From an uncultured Caulobacterales bacterium (GTDB taxonomy: Bacteria; Pseudomonadota; Alphaproteobacteria; Caulobacterales; Caulobacteraceae): 5,266 bases of DNA. The stretch's first letter is position 1, and each line of letters begins with the position of its first letter. A program made the position numbers and the translations under genes. The notes below the pieces were generated by a model. That model saw only the letters and a program-made list of their open reading frames with translations. It had not been told where the DNA came from and searched no databases. Below are positions 1 to 5,266 of this stretch, piece by piece. The DNA is taken from contig CAIUZX010000330.1 in NCBI GenBank assembly GCA_903903715.1, positions 1 through 5,266 on the forward strand, written 5' to 3'.

Positions 1-413
1 ACCTGATCGCCGCGGGGCGATAGGGTGGGGCGAGCGCCTTCGCCCAGCCGACAGGGGACCGCGCTTGCACCGACGACCCAGGCGCCTCTGGCCGAGATCT
101 CGCCCCGACCCGCCGCATCGCCGACCCCGCCGCGCCCATAGGCGATCCAGCGCCCGTCCCCGCTGATCGACACGGCCTCAATCGGCACGCCGTCATTGGG
201 CGCGGACGCGGCAAGAACCTTGGGGCGATAGTCCGGGCCTGACGCCGTGTAGAGCGTCGTCCGCGCGTCCGACTGGACGATATAGGCGATGGCGTCCGCG
301 TCCCTGGCCCCCACCGCTTCGGTGACATAGCGCCAGCCGGCGAACACGTCGGAGGCCCAGGCGGCGCCGGGCGCGCTCACGAGGACAATCAGGGCGATCA
401 GAATTTGTCTCAT
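1..413 (-). CDS. Secreted beta-propeller protein, N-terminal part (possible S9-family peptidase or TolB-like), partial
   Basis: The gene starts at the ATG at 413-411 and stays open to the left edge, so 137 codons are visible and the C-terminus is missing. Residues 1-20 form a signal peptide: M-R-Q, then a hydrophobic core (ILIALIVLV), then an AWA cleavage site before S21, so the product should be exported. The mature part looks like a WD40-like (PD40) propeller. One strand pair with AYIVQSD and TLYTAS lies at 43-58, SGDGRWIAYGRG at 84-95 matches the usual SPDGRWIAY blade motif, and a further blade begins at 127-137 (PTLSPRGD). Such propellers occur at the N-terminus of prolyl-oligopeptidase-type (S9) enzymes and in TolB-like proteins. 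The catalytic region, if there is one, lies outside the window, so the enzyme assignment is only a guess. A weak AGGG ribosome site lies at 425-422. The gene is divergent from tag across a 67-bp gap. Confidence 0.75.
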   Translation of the reverse strand, partial: MRQILIALIVLVSAPGAAWASDVFAGWRYVTEAVGARDADAIAYIVQSDARTTLYTASGPDYRPKVLAASAPNDGVPIEAVSISGDGRWIAYGRGGVGDAAGRGEISARGAWVVGASAVPCRLGEGARPTLSPRGDQ

Positions 414-463
414 GGCCCTGACCCTACCACGTGCTTTGGCGTCGCGCCGAGCCCAAGTCCTGC

Positions 464-471
464 GCTATAGA
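464..471 (+). promoter_or_regulatory. Candidate -10 element of the tag operon in the divergent intergenic region
   Basis: GCTATAGA lies 9 bases before the tag ATG. It matches the first six positions of the Caulobacter housekeeping -10 pattern GCTANAWC and contains the sigma70-like TATAGA. I find no convincing -35: the nearest TTG box, TTGGCG at 436-441, is too far away, with a spacer of about 24 bases to TATAGA. If the element is used, transcription would start around 478-481 and the mRNA would have almost no leader. The core CTATAG (465-470) is palindromic, so it could also serve the divergent gene. I see nothing else in 414-480 that resembles an operator; there is no GTTC-N7-GTTC SOS box. 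This is a pattern match only. Confidence 0.3.
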
Positions 472-480
472 CTGAGGGCT

Positions 481-1065
481 ATGGAGACTCAGACCCGCTG
501 CGCCTGGCCCGGCCACGACCCCCTGTACTGCGCCTATCACGATCATGAGTGGGGCGTGCCCGAGTGGGACAGCCGCGCCCTCTGGGAGAAACTGATCCTG
601 GACGGGTTTCAGGCGGGGCTTTCGTGGATCACCATCCTGCGCAAGCGCGAGGCCTTTCGCGCCGCCTTCCACGATTTCGACCCCGAGCGCGTCGCCCGCT
701 ATGACCAAGCCGATATCGCAAGACTGCTGGCGGATGCGGGCATCGTGCGCAGTCGCGCCAAGATCGTGTCGGCCATCAGCTCCGCCCAGGCCTATCTCGC
801 TATGGAGGAAAAGGGCGAGGGGTTTTCGCCGTTTATCTGGAGTTTCGTGGACGGACGGCCCATCCAGAACACTCTGGCCCCCGGCGAACCCGCGCCCACC
901 CAGACCGAAGCCTCCGAAGATATGTCCAAGGCCCTGAAAGCGCGGGGTTTTCGCTTTTGCGGTCCGGTGATCGTGTACGCCTTCATGCAGGCAACCGGGC
1001 TCGTGAATGATCACGGGACGCACTGCTTCCGCTGGGAGGAGGTGCGGCGGATGGGTCAGGCATGA
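481..1065 (+). CDS. tag: DNA-3-methyladenine glycosylase I
   Basis: Tag is a cytosolic base-excision repair enzyme that cleaves the N-glycosidic bond of 3-methyladenine and leaves an abasic site. The 194-residue product is close to the 187 residues of E. coli Tag and aligns with it almost without gaps. The N-terminal motif has the zinc ligand C7, then DPLYCAYHDHEWGVPE with ligand H20. FQAGLSWIT at 43-51 carries the base-stacking W49. GLVNDHGTHC at 173-182 supplies ligands H178 and C182. All four are offset by exactly +3 from the E. coli ligands C4, H17, H175 and C179. The pocket residue equivalent to E. coli Glu38 is Asp41 here (ILDGFQAG). I chose the ATG at 481 because the family signature begins five codons later; an in-frame ATG at 412 would add 23 unrelated residues and overlap the divergent gene's start codon. 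GAGGG at 474-478 is too close to the ATG to be a good ribosome site. The stop overlaps the rnhB start. Confidence 0.96.
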   Translation: METQTRCAWPGHDPLYCAYHDHEWGVPEWDSRALWEKLILDGFQAGLSWITILRKREAFRAAFHDFDPERVARYDQADIARLLADAGIVRSRAKIVSAISSAQAYLAMEEKGEGFSPFIWSFVDGRPIQNTLAPGEPAPTQTEASEDMSKALKARGFRFCGPVIVYAFMQATGLVNDHGTHCFRWEEVRRMGQA

Positions 1066-1694
1066 CCCGCCGCGCCGCTAGACCCGGTCCCGACCTGACG
1101 CTGGAAGCCGCTCGGCCTTCGCCTGTATGCGGCGTGGACGAGGCCGGACGCGGGCCGTGGGCGGGACCCGTCTGCGCCGCCGCCGTGATCCTTGATCCCG
1201 CTCGCGTGCCAGATGGCCTCGACGATTCCAAGCGCCTCACCGCCGCAGCGCGGGCGCGGCTGGCCGTCGAGATCCGCGCAGCCGCCGCAGCTTACGCCAT
1301 CGCCTTCGCCAGCGTCGCCGAGATCGCCGAGCTGAACATCGTCGGCGCGACGGGGCGGGCCATGCGGCGGGCGGTGGATACGCTGTCGATCCCGCCCGCC
1401 TTCGCTTTGATCGACGGGAATATCGCCTTTGATCTTGGCTTGCCGGTCCAGCCGGTGGTGGGCGGCGACGGCCTCAGCGCCTCCATCGCCGCCGCCTCCA
1501 TCCTCGCCAAGACCGCGCGGGATGAGGCGATGATCGCCCTCGATACGGTCCACCCGGGCTATGGCTTCGCCGTGCACAAGGGCTATGGCGTTCCGGCCCA
1601 TGCGGAAGCCCTCGTTCGCCTCGGCCCCTGCGCCGCGCACCGGATGAGTTACCAGGCTCTCCAGCGGCGTCTGGCGCAAGGTGCGCGGGCATGA
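1062..1694 (+). CDS. rnhB: Ribonuclease HII
   Basis: RNase HII cuts the RNA strand of RNA-DNA hybrids and nicks 5' of single ribonucleotides in duplex DNA, which starts ribonucleotide excision repair. The 210-residue product compares with 198 in E. coli. The signature GVDEAGRGPWAGPV (24-37) carries the metal ligands D26 and E27 and the GRG loop (29-31) that reads the 2'-OH. LIDGN supplies D118 and GGDGLSASIAAASILAK (134-150) supplies D136, which completes the DEDD set. D118 and D136 are 18 residues apart, as are D107 and D125 of the Thermotoga enzyme. HPGYGF (164-169) and HKGYG (172-176) follow, with Y175 as the likely nucleic-acid-contacting tyrosine. The start ATG overlaps the tag stop as ATGA. 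No Shine-Dalgarno sits at normal distance (GGGAGGAGG at 1034-1042 is about 19 bases away), so translation probably depends on coupling to tag. The gene looks complete and normal. Confidence 0.97.
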   Translation: MTRRAARPGPDLTLEAARPSPVCGVDEAGRGPWAGPVCAAAVILDPARVPDGLDDSKRLTAAARARLAVEIRAAAAAYAIAFASVAEIAELNIVGATGRAMRRAVDTLSIPPAFALIDGNIAFDLGLPVQPVVGGDGLSASIAAASILAKTARDEAMIALDTVHPGYGFAVHKGYGVPAHAEALVRLGPCAAHRMSYQALQRRLAQGARA

Positions 1695-3463
1695 GCGCGG
1701 TGGCGCGACCCCTTCAGTTCGCGGCGCAGGTGCGCGCGCTCGTGCGCGGGAGCAATGTGGCGCTGGCCTTGCTCGGCGCCCTTGTGGGCGTGGCGGCCGG
1801 GACGCTGGTGACGCTGATCGCGGGCATAGCCCAGCTCATGCACGCGACCTTTTTCGGCATCCCGATCGATGTCCGGCTGTCCGCCAGCGACCACATCGCG
1901 CCCTGGCGAGCGCTCGCCGCGCCCGTCGCGGGCGGCGCGATCCTTGGCCTCATCCAGCTGTGGCGAAGACGTGTCGGCCTTCGCGCCACCGCCGATCCGG
2001 TCGAGGCCAACGCCCTGCGCGGCGGGCGGATGTCGTTGCGGGAAAGCGCGCTGGTGACCGTAGAGACGCTTTTGTCCAACGGCTTTGGCGCTTCTGTCGG
2101 ACTGGAGGCGGGCTACACCCAGATCGGCTCTGGCCTAGCCTCTCGCATCGGGACGGTCCTGAACCTGCGGCGCAGCGACCTTCGGATCCTCGTCGGCTGC
2201 GGCGCGGCGGGCGCCATTTCCGCAGCCTTCGGCGCGCCTTTGACGGGCGCGTTCTACGCCTTCGAGCTGATCATCGGGGTCTATTCCCTGTCCAACGTGG
2301 CGGCGGTGATGGCGGCGTCTTTGGCGGGTTTCCTGACCTCCGCAGCTCTGATCGGCGCACCCTATTCGATCCACGCGCCGACGGTGGGCAACGTCCAGCC
2401 GGTGCATTATCTCGTCCTGATGATCCTCGGCGTGATCGCCTGCGGTCTCGGCATCGCGACCATGCGCGCCGTCGCGCTGATCGAGCGAGCGTTTGACCAG
2501 AGCCGCCTGCCGGTCTGGTCGCGGCCAATGGCGGGCGGGCTGTTCGTGGGTGCGCTCGCCCTCGTCACGCCGCAGGCCCTCGCCGCAGGGCACGGGGCGA
2601 TGAAGCTTGATTTGATGCAGGATATGGGACCGCGTCGCCTGATCTTCCTGATCGTCCTCAAGCTCTCCGCAGCGCTGGTGTCTCTGGGCGCGGGCTTCCG
2701 CGGCGGTCTCTTCTTCGCCTCGCTGTTCATCGGCGCCTTGCTGGGCAAGCTCTACGGTCTCGCCGCCACGGGCTTTTTGCCCAACCTCTCCGTTGACCCG
2801 ACCGCGTGTGCGCTGACCGGGATGGGCGTCTTCGCCGTCGCCGTGGTCGGCGGTCCGCTGACCATGTCCTTTCTCGTCCTCGAGACGACCGGAGACTACA
2901 GCCTGACAGGCGCCGTGCTCGCCGCCTGCGTGGCCACCAGCCTGACGGTGCGGGAGGCGTTCGGCTATTCCTTCTCCACTTGGCGACTGCACCTGCGCGG
3001 GGAGACGATCCGCTCGGCGGCGGACATCGGCTGGATGCGGAGCCTGACGGTCGGGCGGTTGATGCGCCGCGATCCCGCCACGCTGGACGCGGACTCAACG
3101 GTCGCGGAGTTCCGCAAAGCGTATCCCCTGGGCTCGCGCCATATGGTGATCCTGACCGACAAGGACGGACGTTATGGCGGGCTCGTTCCCACCGCCGAGG
3201 CCCACGCGCCGGAGCTGAACGCCGACGCCGCCACGCGTCTTGTGCGCACGCTCGCCCGCTGGCGGCACAGCACCCTGACGCCGGAACTGGATGTGAAGGC
3301 GGCGATGTCGACGTTCGATCGGGCCGAAGCCGAGACGCTCTGCGTCATCGAGACGGGCGAGGAGGGACGGGTCGTCGGCTTGCTGACCGAGGCCTACGCC
3401 AGCCGTCGCTACGCCGAGGAGCTGGACAAGGCCAATCGCAGTCTCTCGGGGGAGGAGAGTTAG
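1691..3463 (+). CDS. ClC-family chloride channel/transporter with C-terminal CBS domain pair
   Basis: This is a 590-residue inner-membrane protein: a ClC anion-transport core (about 20-440) and a cytosolic tail with two CBS-like units (about 448-505 and 513-570), which in other proteins often bind adenine nucleotides. Hydrophobic segments include 26-50, 74-91, 164-199, 204-222, 238-258, 279-300, 317-356 and 374-418. GLEAGYTQIG (137-146) stands where ClC proteins have GREGPxVQIG and keeps the gating glutamate, E139. GAPLTGAFYAFE (181-192) matches the region before E. coli Glu202/Glu203, but the proton-relay Glu203 is replaced by L193. GGLFFAS (338-344) matches GGIFAP, with F341 in the anion site. 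Y426 may be the central tyrosine. No GSGIP motif is present; the region before GLEAG reads DPVEANALRGGRMS (102-115). The family is certain; channel versus H+ antiporter and the anion carried are not. The start forms an ATGA overlap with rnhB, so it is probably the last gene of the tag operon. Confidence 0.95.
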   Translation: MSAVARPLQFAAQVRALVRGSNVALALLGALVGVAAGTLVTLIAGIAQLMHATFFGIPIDVRLSASDHIAPWRALAAPVAGGAILGLIQLWRRRVGLRATADPVEANALRGGRMSLRESALVTVETLLSNGFGASVGLEAGYTQIGSGLASRIGTVLNLRRSDLRILVGCGAAGAISAAFGAPLTGAFYAFELIIGVYSLSNVAAVMAASLAGFLTSAALIGAPYSIHAPTVGNVQPVHYLVLMILGVIACGLGIATMRAVALIERAFDQSRLPVWSRPMAGGLFVGALALVTPQALAAGHGAMKLDLMQDMGPRRLIFLIVLKLSAALVSLGAGFRGGLFFASLFIGALLGKLYGLAATGFLPNLSVDPTACALTGMGVFAVAVVGGPLTMSFLVLETTGDYSLTGAVLAACVATSLTVREAFGYSFSTWRLHLRGETIRSAADIGWMRSLTVGRLMRRDPATLDADSTVAEFRKAYPLGSRHMVILTDKDGRYGGLVPTAEAHAPELNADAATRLVRTLARWRHSTLTPELDVKAAMSTFDRAEAETLCVIETGEEGRVVGLLTEAYASRRYAEELDKANRSLSGEES

Positions 3464-4665
3464 GCTTCGTTCAGCCAGTCGACGCAGCCTAACGCCGCAG
3501 CCCGGCCCGTGGCGATGGACGCCTGCAGGAGATAGCCGCCCGTCGGGGCCTCCCAGTCCAGCATCTCGCCCGCGAGAAACACGCCGGGACGGTCCGTCCA
3601 CATGAAGTGCGCATCGAGCGCCTCCCGCCGGACGCCGCCCGCGGACGAGATCGCCCTGGCGAGGGGTTGCAGACCCGTGACCGGCAGCCGCACGCCCTTG
3701 ACGCGCTTGGCCAGCGCAAGCGGCTCCGTAGGCGGCGCGCCGGCTTCCCGCAGGATGGACAGGGCGGCGGGGGAGAGGCTGAGCGCCTTGCGCAGCCGGT
3801 TCGCCAGGGACTGGTGCGACGGCGTCGCCTTGATCCGCTCAGAGAGCGCCACATCGTTCTCGTCGGGGCGAAGATCGAGCCACAGCGCCGCCTCGCCCGC
3901 CTTCGCCAGCGCCTCGCGCAGGGCGGGGCCGAGGGCGTAGATCACCGAGCCTTCCAGCCCGTAGCGCGTGATCACCACATCGCCCCGCAGGCGGGTGCGT
4001 CCCACCGTGACGGCGAGGCCCTTCAGCGGCTCCCCCTCATGGCGTTCGAGGACCTGCGGGCTCCAGGGGATGGTCACGCCGGAATTGGCGGGGTGGAACG
4101 GCGTGGCGGTGAGCCCCTGCGCACTCAATATCTCAAGGGCCGCGCCGTCGGAGCCCAGCCTTGGCCAGCTTGCGCCGCCTGTGGCGAGGATCAGGGCGTC
4201 AGGTCGCTCAATGATTTCCGCGCCGGACGCGTCCACGAAGCGCGCCGCGCCGTCTTCCGTCCAGCCCGTCCAGCGGTTGTTCAGACGGAAGGTAACCCCC
4301 TGCGCCGTCAGCCGCGCCAGCCAGGCCCGCAGCAGGGGAGAGGCCTTCATCGTCTTCGGAAACACCCGTCCGCCCTTGGCCGTGAAGGTCGGCTGACCAA
4401 GGCCCTCCGTCCAGGCGATCATGGCGCCCGAGTCAAAGGCGTCGAGGGCGGGGGCGAGCCAGTCCGCCGACTCCGCATAGCGCATCTTGAACAGGTCCCA
4501 GGGCTCTGCGTGGGTCAGGTTCAGCCCGCCGCGCCCCGCCATCAGGAACTTGCGGGCAAGGCTCGGCTTGTGGTCGTGCACCGTCACCGCATGATCGGCG
4601 AGGCTCAGGACCTCCGCCGCGGCGAGACCCGCGGGACCGCCGCCGACGATATGAATGGAGCTCAT
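3460..4665 (-). CDS. FAD-dependent flavoprotein, HI0933/BaiN-like (TIGR03862, PP_4765 type)
   Basis: The 401-residue protein is predicted to be soluble and to bind FAD; its substrate is unknown. The N-terminal Rossmann motif IVGGGPAGLAAAE (6-18) has the GxGxxG glycines G8, G10 and G13. KFLMAGRGGLNLTH (39-52) is the family's version of the KxLxxGxGRCN block. GRVFPKTMKASPLLRAWL (99-116) follows, then the second FAD contact ILATGGASWPRLGSDG (159-174). The C-terminal GVFLAGEMLDWEAPTGGYLL (361-380) closes the flavin site. Known relatives include BaiN-type enzymes of gut bacteria that act on bile-acid intermediates, but that role should not be carried over here. The start is the ATG at 4665-4663, just before the Rossmann motif; an upstream ATG at 4752 would add an arginine-rich stretch that only reads through rsmA. 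The gene overlaps the rsmA stop as ATGA, and its TAA overlaps the TAG of the convergent clc gene. Confidence 0.9.
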   Translation of the reverse strand: MSSIHIVGGGPAGLAAAEVLSLADHAVTVHDHKPSLARKFLMAGRGGLNLTHAEPWDLFKMRYAESADWLAPALDAFDSGAMIAWTEGLGQPTFTAKGGRVFPKTMKASPLLRAWLARLTAQGVTFRLNNRWTGWTEDGAARFVDASGAEIIERPDALILATGGASWPRLGSDGAALEILSAQGLTATPFHPANSGVTIPWSPQVLERHEGEPLKGLAVTVGRTRLRGDVVITRYGLEGSVIYALGPALREALAKAGEAALWLDLRPDENDVALSERIKATPSHQSLANRLRKALSLSPAALSILREAGAPPTEPLALAKRVKGVRLPVTGLQPLARAISSAGGVRREALDAHFMWTDRPGVFLAGEMLDWEAPTGGYLLQASIATGRAAALGCVDWLNEA

Positions 4666-5266
4666 AGAGACAGGGCCTTCGCCAATGAGAGGAAGCCCGA
4701 CACCTCGACCGTCTCCGCCCGCGCATCGGCGTCGACGCCTGCGCGGACACATAAATCTTCACCGCCCACGGCCTTGAGGCTGGAGCGGAGCTTCTTGCGC
4801 CTCTGCCCAAACGCGGCGGCGGTGACCTGCTGCAGCGCCTGCAGCAGCTCCGCCGGGGGGCGGTTCGGCAAGGGAGAGAGGGAGACGACGGCGGACTCGA
4901 CCTTGGGCGGCGGGGTGAAGGCCTTGGCGGGGAGGGTCATTGCGACCCTGGCGCTCGTTACGGCCTGGGCCAGCACCGACAGGCGGCCATACGCCTCGTC
5001 ATTCACAGGGGCGGCGATGCGCATCGCCACCTCCTTCTGGAACATCAGGTGCATGGCCGCGGGCTGAAATGCGCCCGTCAGCCACTTGATGAGGAGGGCC
5101 GTACCGACATTGTAGGGCAGATTGGCGATGATCTGGCCGGGCAGACCGGGGGCGTGGGTGTCGATCAGCGCCTGCTCATCGACTTTCAGCGCGTCGGCGC
5201 AGATCAGGGTAAGCCGTCCTGCGGCGGCTTCCGCCAGCGGTTGGAGGTGGTCGACGAAGCGCGGAT
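4662..5266 (-). CDS. rsmA: 16S rRNA (adenine1518-N6/adenine1519-N6)-dimethyltransferase, 5' end missing
   Basis: RsmA (KsgA) uses S-adenosylmethionine to dimethylate two adjacent adenines in helix 45 near the 3' end of 16S rRNA, a late step and checkpoint in 30S subunit assembly. About 200 C-terminal residues are visible. The right edge cuts the gene inside the methyltransferase domain, so roughly the first 70 residues, including the SAM-binding glycine motif, are missing from the window. The visible start is PRFVDHL, which normally follows the acidic SAM-ribose loop. Next comes the catalytic motif ANLPYNVGT (encoded around 5131-5105), then FQKEVAMRI, then FTPPPKVESAVV, and in the C-terminal helical domain FGQRRKKLRSSL, all hallmarks of KsgA/Dim1. 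The TGA stop at 4664-4662 overlaps the ATG of the downstream flavoprotein gene, so the two are probably co-transcribed and coupled. Nothing suggests a damaged gene. Confidence 0.97.
   Translation of the reverse strand, partial: PRFVDHLQPLAEAAAGRLTLICADALKVDEQALIDTHAPGLPGQIIANLPYNVGTALLIKWLTGAFQPAAMHLMFQKEVAMRIAAPVNDEAYGRLSVLAQAVTSARVAMTLPAKAFTPPPKVESAVVSLSPLPNRPPAELLQALQQVTAAAFGQRRKKLRSSLKAVGGEDLCVRAGVDADARAETVEVSGFLSLAKALSL

Noticed and set aside
428..433. CACGTG palindrome in the divergent intergenic region
   Set aside because: A single 6-base palindrome in GC-rich DNA is expected by chance, and I know of no bacterial regulator it would clearly match here.
436..471. TTGGCG and TATAGA as a full sigma70 promoter for tag
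   Set aside because: The spacer is about 24 bases, well outside the usual range, so only the -10-like element was kept as a low-confidence candidate.
412..480. Upstream ATG that would extend Tag by 23 residues
   Set aside because: The extension matches nothing in the Tag family, and its ATG overlaps the divergent gene's start codon (CATG at 411-414). The ATG at 481 gives the usual N-terminus.
2135..2992. Minus-strand open frame of 285 codons opposite the ClC gene
   Set aside because: Its composition is extreme in Arg, Gly, Gln, Glu and His with no motif, and it mirrors the hydrophobic codons of the ClC protein. It is a shadow frame.
4666..4752. Upstream ATG that would extend the flavoprotein by 29 residues
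   Set aside because: The extra part is arginine-rich, lies wholly inside rsmA, and has no relation to the Rossmann fold that starts right after the ATG at 4665.
4827..4847. Perfect 9-bp inverted repeat with a 3-base loop (CTGCTGCAG / CTGCAGCAG)
   Set aside because: It lies inside rsmA and is explained by the codons for Leu-Leu-Gln-Ala-Leu-Gln-Gln in a helix. There is no T-tract, so it is not an intrinsic terminator.
3607..5067. Plus-strand open frame of 486 codons opposite the flavoprotein and rsmA
   Set aside because: It has no recognisable domain, is rich in Arg/Gly/Ala/Gln, and lies antisense to two genes with complete family motifs. Long antisense frames of this kind are expected at this GC content.

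Overview
The window is GC-rich, compact, single-copy chromosomal DNA with no RNA gene, mobile element or CRISPR array visible. High GC, near-complete coding density and protein sequences of alphaproteobacterial style (the RNase HII and Tag sequences, and the divergent ClC subtype) suggest an alphaproteobacterium, perhaps of the Caulobacterales or a related order. By hand I count only six GANTC sites, against roughly sixteen expected from composition. That would fit a genome methylated by a CcrM-type enzyme, but it is weak evidence. The genus cannot be set from this window.

Layout. Positions 1-413 (minus) hold the 5' part of a secreted beta-propeller protein, possibly the N-terminal propeller of an S9-type peptidase; it runs off the left edge. 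A 67-bp divergent intergenic region (414-480) separates it from a plus-strand block of three genes: tag (3-methyladenine DNA glycosylase I, 481-1065), rnhB (ribonuclease HII, 1062-1694) and a ClC-family anion transporter or channel with C-terminal CBS domains (1691-3463). Converging on this block from the right is a minus-strand pair: rsmA/ksgA (16S rRNA dimethyladenosine transferase, 5' end beyond the right edge, 5266-4662), then an FAD-dependent flavoprotein of the HI0933/BaiN-like, PP_4765-type group (4665-3460).

Organisation. All three co-directional junctions (tag/rnhB, rnhB/clc, rsmA/flavoprotein) are 4-bp ATGA stop-start overlaps, so two translationally coupled operons are likely. The two blocks meet tail to tail with their stop codons overlapping (TTAG at 3460-3463), which leaves no room for a terminator between them. 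Two of the plus-strand genes act on DNA integrity: Tag removes alkylated adenine and RNase HII starts removal of misincorporated ribonucleotides. The anion transporter has no obvious link to them.

Most of the window is ordinary housekeeping DNA and I do not see a new defence or mobile system. The points most worth a second look are the ClC protein, which has lost several canonical motifs including the internal proton glutamate; the Glu-to-Asp change in the Tag pocket; a possible near-leaderless start for tag; and the rsmA-coupled flavoprotein of unknown function.
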